A stretch of DNA of 64,000 nt, from the NCBI RefSeq assembly GCF_001982635.1, contig NZ_MKFI01000010.1, positions 186,001 through 250,000 on the forward strand, read 5' to 3'. Made by a program: the position numbers and the translations under genes. The notes under the pieces are model-generated. The model saw only the letters and a program-made list of their open reading frames with translations, searched no databases and was not told the DNA's origin. This DNA is from Bradyrhizobium mercantei. GTDB lineage: Bacteria > Pseudomonadota > Alphaproteobacteria > Rhizobiales > Xanthobacteraceae. Below, piece by piece: positions 43,236 through 51,187 of the stretch (position 1 is the stretch's first letter; each line of letters opens with the position of its first letter).

Positions 43236-44243
43236 ATGAAGATCTCGATCCTCGATGATTATTTCGACACGCTGCGCACCCTCGATTGCTACCGCAAGCT
43301 CGACGGCTACGACGTCAGGATCTGGAACGATCATGTCCAGGACGTCGACGTGCTCGCCGAGCGGCTCTCCGACACCGACGCGCTGGTCCTGATCCGCGAA
43401 CGCACCCAGATCCGCACCCCGCTGCTCGAGCGTCTGCCGAAGCTGAAGCTGATCAGCCAGCGCAGCGTCTATCCGCACATCGACATCGACACCTGCACCC
43501 GGCTCGGCATCATCGTGTCGTCGAGCCAGCACGCCGATACGCCGTCCTACGCCACCGCCGAGTTCACCTGGGGCATGATCCTCGCGGCGATGCGCGCGAT
43601 CCCGCAGCAGATGGCGGCGCTGAAGGCCGGCAAGTGGCAGATCGGCGTCGGCCATACGCTGCGCGGCAAGACGCTCGGCATCTACGGTTATGGCCGCATC
43701 GGCGCCGTGGTCGCGGGCTACGGCAGGGCGTTCGGCATGAACGTGCTGGTCTGGGCGCGCGAGGCCGCGATGGCGAAGGCGCGCGCCGATGGTTACGAGA
43801 CCGCGGCCAGCAAGGCGGATTTCTTCGCGCGTTGCGACGTGCTGTCGCTGCACATGCGGCTGGTCGATGCGACACGCGGCATCGTCAAGGCGGAAGACCT
43901 GGCGCGGATGAAGGAGACCGCGCTGATCGTCAACACCAGCCGCGCGCCGCTGATCGAGCCCGGCGCGCTGGTCGACGCGCTGCGCGGCGGCCGGCCCGGC
44001 ATGGCCGCGATCGACGTCTACGAGAAGGAGCCGCTGCGCGACACCGCCGACCCGTTGCTCAACATGGACAATGTGGTCTGCACGCCGCATCTCGGTTACG
44101 TCTCGCGCGACGAATACGAGATCCAGTTCACCGATATCTTCGATCAGATCGTGGCCTACGCCGCCGGCACGCCGACCAATGTGGTCAATCCGGATGTGCT
44201 GGCACGTCCGGATGTGCTGGCACATCCGAGCCCGCGCGGCTGA
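43236..44243 (+). CDS. D-2-hydroxyacid dehydrogenase family protein
   Basis: 335 residues of the phosphoglycerate dehydrogenase-like family. NAD motif GIYGYGRIGAVVAGYG (about 151-166), the catalytic Arg in NTSRAPLIEPGALVDAL, Glu in DVYEKEP and His in CTPHLGYVSRDEYE are all in place. The last residues contain a duplicated PDVLAR/PDVLAH from an 18-bp tandem repeat (44189-44224). Ends 56 bp before the convergent csbD gene. Substrate unknown. Confidence 0.9.
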   Translation: MKISILDDYFDTLRTLDCYRKLDGYDVRIWNDHVQDVDVLAERLSDTDALVLIRERTQIRTPLLERLPKLKLISQRSVYPHIDIDTCTRLGIIVSSSQHADTPSYATAEFTWGMILAAMRAIPQQMAALKAGKWQIGVGHTLRGKTLGIYGYGRIGAVVAGYGRAFGMNVLVWAREAAMAKARADGYETAASKADFFARCDVLSLHMRLVDATRGIVKAEDLARMKETALIVNTSRAPLIEPGALVDALRGGRPGMAAIDVYEKEPLRDTADPLLNMDNVVCTPHLGYVSRDEYEIQFTDIFDQIVAYAAGTPTNVVNPDVLARPDVLAHPSPRG

Positions 44244-44299
44244 CCAGCGTCGCGCGTGCTCGAACGGCGGGCCCGATGACCGGCCGTCTCATCTCTCAT

Positions 44300-44515
44300 T
44301 CAGCGAGACCAGTGGCCGCCCGAGGTGGCCCGGCTGATTGCATGTCCGACGATCCGCTTGGCGCCGCCGAGTGCCTTCTGTCCCTTGCCCTTGGCTTGCT
44401 GGATCGCGCCTCTGCCGTGCATCGTCAGAGAACCGGTGGCCTTGCCAAGGCGCCGCCTGAGCCTGCCGATCGCCTCGTTAGCCGTGCCCCTGATCTTGTC
44501 GGTCGTGCTGGTCAT
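44300..44515 (-). CDS. CsbD-family stress protein
   Basis: 71 residues: MTSTTDKIRGTANEAIGRLR followed by a second KGKGQKALGGAKR unit, the CsbD pattern of small, charged, Ala/Gly-rich helices. Its function is unknown, but in Bacillus it belongs to the general stress regulon. GAAGGAG precedes the ATG and an exact EcfG-type promoter (44544-44569) lies upstream, so the same role seems to hold here. A long open frame reading upstream to 45964 is antisense to the cupin and crotonase and is not the start. Confidence 0.9.
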   Translation of the reverse strand: MTSTTDKIRGTANEAIGRLRRRLGKATGSLTMHGRGAIQQAKGKGQKALGGAKRIVGHAISRATSGGHWSR

Positions 44516-44543
44516 GAAATGCTCCTTCGGAATACGCTGATGC

Positions 44544-44569
44544 AACGCGCCGGAACATGGCAATGTTCC
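44544..44569 (-). promoter_or_regulatory. EcfG-type promoter of csbD
   Basis: On the minus strand GGAAC (44569-44565), 17-bp spacer, CGTT (44547-44544). Predicted start about 22 nt before the csbD ATG. The spacer contains a mirror GTTCC, making a GGAACATTGCCATGTTCC dyad that may also be a regulator site. Confidence 0.65.
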
Positions 44570-44644
44570 GATTTTGCGCTCGCTTGCGCGCGTGCTTTTC
44601 GGTAGCGTTCCGTGCACGAAACATGTCTGACGAAAGCAAGAACG

Positions 44645-45169
44645 ATGAGCGGTTCCCACGATCACACCCATTCCCACGACCATGATCATCACCATCACGA
44701 CGACGAGCGCTGGAAGCACGACGGCGTCCGCGTGATTCCCGGCAACCAGCTCGATCCGAATGTGCCGTCGACCGCCGGCATGGACCGCAAGGCCGCGATC
44801 AATTTCGCCCGCGTCGGCGCGCAGAAATTGTGGGCAGGCACCGTCAGCATCAAGCCGGACGCCAAGACCGGTGCGCATCATCACGGCCATCTCGAAAGCA
44901 TCATCTATGTCGTGAAGGGCAAGGCGCGTATGCGCTGGGGCGAGAAGCTGCAGTTCACCGCCGAAGCCGGTCCCGGCGATTTCATCTTCGTGCCACCCTA
45001 CGTGCCGCATCAGGAGATCAACGCCAGCCCCGACGAGGTGCTGGAATGCGTGCTGGTGCGTTCCGACGGCGAGGCCGTCGCGATCAACCTCGACATCGAG
45101 CCGGTCGAGAAGCCGGAGAACGTGCTGTGGGTCGATCCGGTGCACCGGCATCCCGACGAGAAGAAATAA
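44645..45169 (+). CDS. Cupin protein with His-rich N terminus
   Basis: 174 residues. The N terminus MSGSHDHTHSHDHDHHHHDD is a metal-binding type tail. The cupin barrel follows (about 45-155): GAHHHGHLESIIYVVKGKA carries motif 1 with its metal His and Glu, and GDFIFVPPYVPHQEINAS motif 2. Divergent from csbD and followed after 54 bp by a crotonase gene. The metal and role (enzyme, isomerase or sensor) cannot be told. Confidence 0.87.
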   Translation: MSGSHDHTHSHDHDHHHHDDERWKHDGVRVIPGNQLDPNVPSTAGMDRKAAINFARVGAQKLWAGTVSIKPDAKTGAHHHGHLESIIYVVKGKARMRWGEKLQFTAEAGPGDFIFVPPYVPHQEINASPDEVLECVLVRSDGEAVAINLDIEPVEKPENVLWVDPVHRHPDEKK

Positions 45170-45223
45170 CGGCGCGGCAAGGCCGCGCCGACAAGCAATA
45201 ACAACAAAACCAGGGAGGCCGGC

Positions 45224-45961
45224 ATGTCGCTCGTTCGCTACGAGAGCGCCGATCACGTCGCGACCATCACGATGGCTCGCAATGAAAAGCACAATGCGCT
45301 GAACAACGCGTTGTGCAGCGAGTTGCGTGAGGCGTGGCTGCGCTTCCGCGATAGCGACGATCGTGTTGCGGTGCTGGCTTCCTCGGAGGAGAAGTATTTC
45401 TCGGTCGGCGCCGATGTCGCCGACCTTCCAATCAACATGTGGCATGCGGTGCCCGGCCTGGGTGTTGACCTCGACAAGCCGGTCATTGCGGCGACGTCGG
45501 GCTGGGTGGTCGGCGGGGCCTTCGTCCTGGTCCAGATGGCCGATCTGTGCGTGGCCTCCGAGACGACGCGCTTCATCTATCCCGAGGGCAAGATCGGCAC
45601 GACGGCCGGTGGCGTCTCGTCGGTGATGGCGCGGATGCCGCACAAGATCGCCATGGAATTTCTGCTGGTCGGCGAGGAAATGTCGGCGGAGCGTGCCTTC
45701 CAGATCGGCTTCGTCAACAAGGTCGCCCCAAAGGGCCAGCATGTCGCGATGGCGCAGGAGATGGCCGCGAAGATCGCAGGCAACGCGCCGCTGGTGGTCC
45801 GCGCGCTGAAGAAGCTCGCCCGAGAAGCGATGCCGAAGGGGCCGCTGGAGACGGTCGCCGACGTGCGGCGGCTGCTCGACGAAGTGCGCGACAGCGATGA
45901 TCTCAGGGAAGGCGTCAAGGCATTCAGCGAGAAGCGGGCGCCGCGGTTTACGGGGAAATGA
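45224..45961 (+). CDS. Enoyl-CoA hydratase/isomerase family protein with both catalytic glutamates
   Basis: 245 residues, crotonase fold: oxyanion motifs KYFSVGADVADL and SGWVVGGAFVLVQMADL. The two catalytic Glu are present, in FIYPEGKIG and in the helix KIAMEFLLVG, so it can be a true hydratase. C-terminal REGVKAFSEKRAPRFTGK is typical. GGGAGG lies before the ATG. It is 54 bp behind the cupin gene and convergent with the amidohydrolase. Confidence 0.9.
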   Translation: MSLVRYESADHVATITMARNEKHNALNNALCSELREAWLRFRDSDDRVAVLASSEEKYFSVGADVADLPINMWHAVPGLGVDLDKPVIAATSGWVVGGAFVLVQMADLCVASETTRFIYPEGKIGTTAGGVSSVMARMPHKIAMEFLLVGEEMSAERAFQIGFVNKVAPKGQHVAMAQEMAAKIAGNAPLVVRALKKLAREAMPKGPLETVADVRRLLDEVRDSDDLREGVKAFSEKRAPRFTGK

Positions 45962-45975
45962 CACCCCAGCTGCGC

Positions 45976-46062
45976 GTCATTGCGAGCGAAGCGAAGCAAT
46001 CCATCTTTCCGACCATGCGGATTAATGGATTGCTTCGTCGCTTGCGAGCTCCTCGCAATGAC
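45976..46062. repeat. Palindromic intergenic repeat, family A (copy 2)
   Basis: GTCATTGCGAGCG...GCAATCCAT pairs with ATGGATTGC...CTCGCAATGAC. Between the convergent crotonase and amidohydrolase genes. Confidence 0.85.
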
Positions 46063-46074
46063 GGTGTTAGAGCC

Positions 46075-47601
46075 TTACGCAAACACCGTGTGATCAATCG
46101 CTCCGTTCGGCACCACATAGCCGTAACGCGTGTTCGACGGCTCGGGGCCGGCCTTCTCGTACTGCGCCTTCATCATCGCGAAGCGGTCGCCCCTAAGGTC
46201 GAGCATCGCGCGCTTCGGCTGAATGTTGTAGAGCCGCGCATTGTTGTCACCGAAGATCGCGCTCTTCACCGGCCCGTCGGCGGCGCCGAGCGGTGCGTAG
46301 CCGAACTTCTTCTGCATCACCTCGGGGATCTCGAGCCGCCGCAGGCCCTCGATCTGCCATTGCGGCGCGCCGGTCCACAGCGCATCGGTGCCCCAGCAGA
46401 CATGATCGACGCCGAGCCCCTTGATCAAGGTGCCCATCAGCGCGGCGCAGACATTGGGCTCGGCGACCAGCGTGGTCGCAAACAACTGCCCGACATCGCC
46501 ATAGACATTGCTGACGCCGTACTGCGCCGGGATGTCGGCGAGGTCGCTTGTCCAGGCGATGCGGCCGGTGCGCTCGAATTCGGCGAGCGCGACCTTCGGA
46601 TCACCGCCGACATGGCGATAGGCCGAGTGATAGATGATGAAGTTGAGCTGCGGCCAGTCCTTGGCCGCCTTGCCGACATCGGCGACGTCGGCAAAGCCGC
46701 GCAGGTTCGGATACTGCTTCTCGATCCCGGGCGGGAACAGCCCCTTGTGGACGCAGACATTCTTGATGCCCGCCTTCACCATCTTCTCATAGCCCTTGTA
46801 GGCGACCTGCTCGTCGTCCAGCCGCCACGGATAGCGGCTGATCTCCTTGTGGGTGTTGTCGCCGATCGTATAGCCCTTGCAGGATTCCGGCCTCAAGGCC
46901 AAGGCGGCGTCGAGCTTGTCGAGCCAGCCGGGCTGCCCGGGCGTGAAGATCGCATGGCAGAACACGCGCCGCGAGCCGGCCTCGTCGTTCATCTTCTTGC
47001 GCGCGTCGGCCATCTGCTCGTTGGTCAGGAACCAGTCCTGCTCGATATCCGAGGGCGCCGAGGAGATCAGCGCGATCTTGGTGTCGGAATCGAGAAACAT
47101 CTCCTTCTTGTAGTTGCTGAACTTCAGGTCCTCGATGGTCTGCTCGTGATCGTTGAGCTCCTTGTTCCAGCCGGCCTTGCCGACCGCCTTGCGCATTTCC
47201 ACGAAACCCATGATGCGGGTGTCGTCGCGCAGAAAATGCGTGTGCATGTCCATGATGAACTGGTCTTTCAGGCCGTTGGCGCGCTCCTGCGCCATCGCGG
47301 GCGTCGCGGCTTCGGCCGGCGTCACGTCGAACAGCTGTCCATAAACCTGGTTCATCGCGACGAACGAGGCGGCCATGCCGGCTGCGGTCTGGAAGAATTT
47401 CCGGCGATCGAGGCCCTGCTTGCCGCCGAGATCGTCGGCCATCGCGAGCAGCCGCGCCTCGACCTCGCGCTGCCGTTCGTTCTGCGGGTCGGGATAAAAC
47501 TCGTCGCTGGAGACGATCTGGGTCGGGATCGGCGTCTGGTACTGGCACAATTCGGAGGGCATCAAGGCGGCAAGTTCTTCTTCGGTGAGATTGCTGCTCA
47601 T
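46075..47601 (-). CDS. Amidohydrolase-family protein with an internal twin-arginine segment
   Basis: 508 residues of the amidohydrolase-2 type. The metal-site HxH is His120/His122 (IMDMHTHFLRDD), with later His in IIYHSAYRH and the catalytic-type Asp in CWGTDALW. Odd point: the twin-arginine motif LDRRKFFQTAAGMAASFVAM is at residues 64-83, behind 63 hydrophilic residues, instead of at the N terminus. Either the Tat n-region is unusually long or the true start is further in, yet no Met stands just before it and the ATG at 47601 has a fair ribosome site. Substrate unknown; relatives decarboxylate or hydrolyse aromatic and amide compounds. Confidence 0.87.
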   Translation of the reverse strand: MSSNLTEEELAALMPSELCQYQTPIPTQIVSSDEFYPDPQNERQREVEARLLAMADDLGGKQGLDRRKFFQTAAGMAASFVAMNQVYGQLFDVTPAEAATPAMAQERANGLKDQFIMDMHTHFLRDDTRIMGFVEMRKAVGKAGWNKELNDHEQTIEDLKFSNYKKEMFLDSDTKIALISSAPSDIEQDWFLTNEQMADARKKMNDEAGSRRVFCHAIFTPGQPGWLDKLDAALALRPESCKGYTIGDNTHKEISRYPWRLDDEQVAYKGYEKMVKAGIKNVCVHKGLFPPGIEKQYPNLRGFADVADVGKAAKDWPQLNFIIYHSAYRHVGGDPKVALAEFERTGRIAWTSDLADIPAQYGVSNVYGDVGQLFATTLVAEPNVCAALMGTLIKGLGVDHVCWGTDALWTGAPQWQIEGLRRLEIPEVMQKKFGYAPLGAADGPVKSAIFGDNNARLYNIQPKRAMLDLRGDRFAMMKAQYEKAGPEPSNTRYGYVVPNGAIDHTVFA

Positions 47602-47725
47602 TCTTCGCTCCCGCTTCTCGCCGGATTTTTCCGGTCGGACCGCGGCGGAGACTAGGACCAAGTCCGTCCGTCGTCCGCGCCGATTGGCGGAAACAGCGTT
47701 CACAAAATCGTGCATCAACGCCGCT

Positions 47726-47809
47726 GTCATTGCGAGGAGCGCAAGCGACGAAGCAATCCATGCCTCCGCAAGCGGCGCCATGGATTGCTTCGCTTGCGCT
47801 CGCAATGAC
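47726..47809. repeat. Palindromic intergenic repeat, family A (copy 3)
   Basis: Same outer ends GTCATTGCGAGGAGC and GCTCGCAATGAC and inner GCAATCCATG / CATGGATTGC. It lies between the divergent amidohydrolase and alpha/beta-hydrolase genes, so it is within their promoter region. Confidence 0.85.
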
Positions 47810-47876
47810 GGTTGTGGATGCTGGCATCACGCAATCTCAGGGCCGAAGCCCTGTTGTTCCGAAGGGGAGGCGAGCC

Positions 47877-48893
47877 ATGAAACCATCAGATCATTCGCGG
47901 CGCACCATCATCAAGGGCATCGGCATTGCGACCGCAGCCGGCGTACTCCGCGAGGCGCCGGCTCATGCCGCGATCGCCGTTCCCACTGAGGGGGAAATAT
48001 GGAGCAACGAATACTGGGCGAAGAAGGGTGACATCCCCCTGTGGATGTTCCGCAAGCGGGTCGGCGCGCCGAAGCCGGGCGAGCCGGCGCGGCCCGTGGT
48101 GTTCTTCGTGCACGGCTCGTCGGTGACATCGAGGGTGTTCGACCTCACGGTGCCGGGCAAGGGCGAGTATTCGCTGCTCAATGTGTTCGCGCGCTACGGC
48201 TTCGATTGCTGGACCATGGACCACGAGAACTACGGCAAGTCCGGCCGCACCGCGGGCAATGCCGATATCGCAAGCGGCGTCGAGGACCTGAAGGCGGCGG
48301 TCGAGATGATCGCGCGCGAGACCGGGCAGACCAAATATCACTTCGTCGGGGAATCCTCCGGGGCGCTGCGCGCCGGTGCTTTTGCGATGGCTGCGCCCGA
48401 TCGGATCGACCGGCTGGTGTTCGCCGCCTTCACCTACAAAGGCGAGGGCTCGCCGACGCTGGCGAAGCGCGCCGAGCAGCTTGCCTATTATCGCAGCCAC
48501 AACATGCGCAAGCGCGACCGCGACATGATCCGCTCGATCGCGACCCGCGACAAGCCTGGCACGTCTGATCCGGCTGTGATGGAGGTGCTGGCCGATGTCG
48601 AGATGCAGTTCGGCGACCAGATCCCGACCGGCACCTATCTCGACATGACCGCCAATTTGCCGGTGGTGCATCCGGAGAAGGTGCTGGCGCCGGTGCTGCT
48701 GGTTCGTGGCGAATATGACGGCATCGCGGCGGTGCCTGATCTCGAGGAGTTTTTCAACAAGCTGCCGAACGGCGACCGGCAGTTCATCATCCTGCCCGGC
48801 ACCGCCCATTCGGTGGCGCTTGCCACCAATCGCGAGCTGTTCTGGCATGTGACACGGGGATTTCTGACCATGCCGGCACCGATCGTGACCTGA
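47877..48893 (+). CDS. Tat-exported alpha/beta hydrolase
   Basis: 338 residues. N terminus HSRRTIIKGIGIATAAGVL with an Ala-x-Ala site near residue 31 is a clear Tat signal. The hydrolase domain has the oxyanion HGSS (VVFFVHGSSVTS), nucleophile Ser160 in GESSG, acid Asp in RGEYDGIA and His in PGTAHSV. GGGGAGG precedes the ATG. It is divergent from the other Tat-type hydrolase (46075) and may work with it on the same periplasmic compound. An esterase or lactonase is likely. Confidence 0.88.
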   Translation: MKPSDHSRRTIIKGIGIATAAGVLREAPAHAAIAVPTEGEIWSNEYWAKKGDIPLWMFRKRVGAPKPGEPARPVVFFVHGSSVTSRVFDLTVPGKGEYSLLNVFARYGFDCWTMDHENYGKSGRTAGNADIASGVEDLKAAVEMIARETGQTKYHFVGESSGALRAGAFAMAAPDRIDRLVFAAFTYKGEGSPTLAKRAEQLAYYRSHNMRKRDRDMIRSIATRDKPGTSDPAVMEVLADVEMQFGDQIPTGTYLDMTANLPVVHPEKVLAPVLLVRGEYDGIAAVPDLEEFFNKLPNGDRQFIILPGTAHSVALATNRELFWHVTRGFLTMPAPIVT

Positions 48894-48996
48894 GGCCGCC
48901 TGCGGCAGGACGCCGCAATAAAAATTTCCGCGGCGATGTCGGGAAGCGGCTATGCGGTTCGTCCTCCGCGCACAACCCGCAAAAGGAGCGCCGTTC

Positions 48997-49431
48997 ATGG
49001 CCAATCCCACAATGATCTTCGTCAACCTGCCGGTCAGCAACCTCGCCAAGGCCACCGCGTTCTACGAGGCGATCGGCGCGACCAGGAATCCGCAATTCTC
49101 CGACGACACCGCTTCCTGCATGGTGATCTCCGAGACCATTTTCGTCATGCTGCTGACCCATGACAAATTCCGCCAGTTCACTCCGAAAAAGATCGCCGAC
49201 GCCAGGACCACGAGCGAAGTGCTGGTCTGCCTCTCCGCCGAGAACCGCGATGCGGTCGACGGCTACGTGACCCGGGCGACGGGCGCGGGCGGCACGGCCG
49301 ATCCGTCGCCGAAGCAGGATTACGGCTTCATGTATGGCCGCAGCTTCGAGGATCCGGACGGGCACATCTGGGAAGTGATGTGGATGGACGTCGAGGCCGC
49401 GACGAAGCAGTCCGCCGCTGCCACCGCCTGA
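48997..49431 (+). CDS. VOC-family (glyoxalase-like) protein
   Basis: 144 residues, one VOC module pair: start FVNLPVSNLAKATAFYEAIGA and end SFEDPDGHIWEVMWMD, with the usual His/Glu metal positions partly kept. AAAAGGAG lies before the ATG. Members include lactoylglutathione lyase relatives and resistance proteins; I cannot choose. Followed after 25 bp by another VOC gene. Confidence 0.88.
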   Translation: MANPTMIFVNLPVSNLAKATAFYEAIGATRNPQFSDDTASCMVISETIFVMLLTHDKFRQFTPKKIADARTTSEVLVCLSAENRDAVDGYVTRATGAGGTADPSPKQDYGFMYGRSFEDPDGHIWEVMWMDVEAATKQSAAATA

Positions 49432-49456
49432 TCGCTCGCCGGCAAGGAGTTCATCG

Positions 49457-49945
49457 ATGTCAAAGGTGTCACCCTGCCTGTGGTTCGACGGCGAGGCCGA
49501 GGAGGCCGCGAAGTTCTACGTCTCGCTGCTGCCGGACTCCCGCATCGACAAGATCCAGAACAACACCGTCGACGGCCCGGCCGGAAAGGCCGGCACGGTG
49601 CTGGTGGTCGAATTCACCCTGGCCGGTCAGCGCTTCATGGCGCTGAACGGCGGGATGAAGATGGAGTACACCCACGCGATCTCGTTCTCGATCGACTGTG
49701 TCGATCAGGCCGAGGTCGATCGGCTCTGGGCCGCGCTGCTCGCGGATGGCGGCAAGGAGGAGCAGTGCGGCTGGCTGCGCGATCGCTTCGGCGTGTCCTG
49801 GCAGATCGTGCCGCGGCAGCTTCACGGCTACATCGGCGGCCCCGATGCAGCCGGCGCTGCCCGCGCGATGCAGGCGATGCTCGGCATGATCAAGCTCGAT
49901 GTCGAAGCCCTGCGCCGGGCCTATGAAGGCAACGCCGCGGCGTGA
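49457..49945 (+). CDS. PhnB-like VOC protein (3-demethylubiquinone-9 methyltransferase-like domain)
   Basis: 162 residues. Opening VSPCLWFDGEAEEAAKFYVS and the block MALNGGMKMEYTHAISFSI, plus CGWLRDRFGVSWQIVPRQL, mark the PhnB-like branch of the VOC superfamily; the methyltransferase name used for this branch is historical and has no SAM site. It follows the previous VOC gene closely and ends at a strong hairpin (49954-49985). Function unknown. Confidence 0.9.
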   Translation: MSKVSPCLWFDGEAEEAAKFYVSLLPDSRIDKIQNNTVDGPAGKAGTVLVVEFTLAGQRFMALNGGMKMEYTHAISFSIDCVDQAEVDRLWAALLADGGKEEQCGWLRDRFGVSWQIVPRQLHGYIGGPDAAGAARAMQAMLGMIKLDVEALRRAYEGNAAA

Positions 49946-49953
49946 GCCCACTT

Positions 49954-49985
49954 CTTCCCCGCTCCGCGCCTGCGGGGCGGGGAAG
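49954..49985. terminator. Bidirectional stem-loop between convergent genes
   Basis: CTTCCCCGCTCCGC (49954-49967) pairs with GCGGGGCGGGGAAG (49972-49985), 13 of 14 plus one G-T pair, loop GCCT. No long T-run, but stem stability and the position in the 48-bp gap between convergent genes support a terminator. Confidence 0.65.
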
Positions 49986-49993
49986 CGCTCGCT

Positions 49994-51187
49994 TCAATAA
50001 TTGATCCGTAGTCCCACGCCGCCATGCACCGTGTTGCCGACCGGCTGCGGCCCGGCGGTGCCGTTGAGGAAGACGTCGGCGACCCAGCCCTTGGTGATGC
50101 GGAAGCCGACGCGGCCGCCATATTCGAACCAGCCCTGGTTGCCGATCGTCGGCACGATGGTGCCATCGCCGGTGACGGTGGCGACGATGCCGGAATGGGT
50201 GGCGAAGGATTGCACCCAGCCGCCATTGATGTTGGTTTCGATGTTCGATCCGAACAAATGCGTCCACTGGCCGCCGATCTTGACCAGGCTGGTGCGATCG
50301 GTGCCGTCGGCGATGGTTGCGTCGAACGGATTGAAGGCCATGGCGGGATCGCTGTAGCCCTTGACCCGCTGCCACAGTTGCCAGACCTCGACCGAGGCCG
50401 CGACCTCGTCACGCGCGGACAGCCGGCTGATCCAGCCCGCGCGCCCGTAGACGCCGTAATTCTCGCTCGAGGTCTGGCTGGTGACCGACACCGGACCGAG
50501 GCTTGTCGCGTAGCTGCGGGTGTAGCGCACCCGCTCGGACGGCGAGAGGATGGTGCCGATATCGAAGAACGGGCGCGACGAACCCCAGTCGACGAAGTCG
50601 TAGCGCAGCGCGAAGGCGCCGATCGGCGCGCTGGTGACGTTGTAGCCGCCCTCGCCATACTGCGTGTAGGCGATGCCGGCGAGCAGCGACAAATTCGGCG
50701 TGATGGTCTTGCGGCCATGGATGCCGGCCGAGAACGAGCCGGCGGAGCCGAAGGCGCTGATGCAATCGTTGCAATTGACCTGCTCGTTGACGCCGAGCAG
50801 CACCGACCCGAGCACGCGGTTGGTGATCATCTGGTTGAAGCGCTGGTCGGCGAGGCCGTTGATCGAACTGCCGCTCGAGGGCGCGCCGGTGATCGGTGTC
50901 GGCGTTGGCGTCGGGGTCGGAGTCGGCGAGGGGCTCGGCGTTGGGGTCGGCGTGGGAGTCGAGACTGGCGTTGATGTGGGAATAGGTGTCGGCGTGGGAC
51001 TCGATCCACAGTTCGACGGCACCGAGAACTCGCTATCGGGAATCGACGTGCAGCCCGTCGTCGGGGTCGACGTCGGCCTCGGGGTCTGCGCCCGGGCCGG
51101 CGCGGCCAGCGCCTGCAGCATGCCGAGCGACAGCGCCATGGTCAGCGCTGCCGACAGGATCAGGTGACGGATGCGGCGTGCCATCAT
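49994..51187 (-). CDS. Outer-membrane beta-barrel protein with Pro/Thr-repeat linker (autotransporter-like)
   Basis: 397 residues. Signal peptide (1-34, ending APARAQ), a short exposed region with two Cys, then a Thr-Pro/Ser-Pro repeat linker (about 66-100), and an autotransporter-like barrel of about 280 residues from SSINGLADQRFNQMI to the aromatic C terminus GGVGLRINY, a BAM-type end. There is almost no passenger domain, so it may display the rigid linker or act as an anchor. Its ATG overlaps the fecR stop (TAATG), which implies translational coupling. Confidence 0.8.
   Translation of the reverse strand: MMARRIRHLILSAALTMALSLGMLQALAAPARAQTPRPTSTPTTGCTSIPDSEFSVPSNCGSSPTPTPIPTSTPVSTPTPTPTPSPSPTPTPTPTPTPITGAPSSGSSINGLADQRFNQMITNRVLGSVLLGVNEQVNCNDCISAFGSAGSFSAGIHGRKTITPNLSLLAGIAYTQYGEGGYNVTSAPIGAFALRYDFVDWGSSRPFFDIGTILSPSERVRYTRSYATSLGPVSVTSQTSSENYGVYGRAGWISRLSARDEVAASVEVWQLWQRVKGYSDPAMAFNPFDATIADGTDRTSLVKIGGQWTHLFGSNIETNINGGWVQSFATHSGIVATVTGDGTIVPTIGNQGWFEYGGRVGFRITKGWVADVFLNGTAGPQPVGNTVHGGVGLRINY

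Noticed and set aside
44516..45964. Upstream extension of the csbD frame, adding about 480 codons
   Set aside because: The extension is antisense to the cupin and crotonase genes. The CsbD family starts at MTSTTDKIRG, with its own ribosome site and promoter.
50880..51000. Short tandem repeats that could be read as a CRISPR or satellite
   Set aside because: They encode the Thr-Pro/Ser-Pro linker of the barrel protein in frame; unit size is 6 bp with no spacers.
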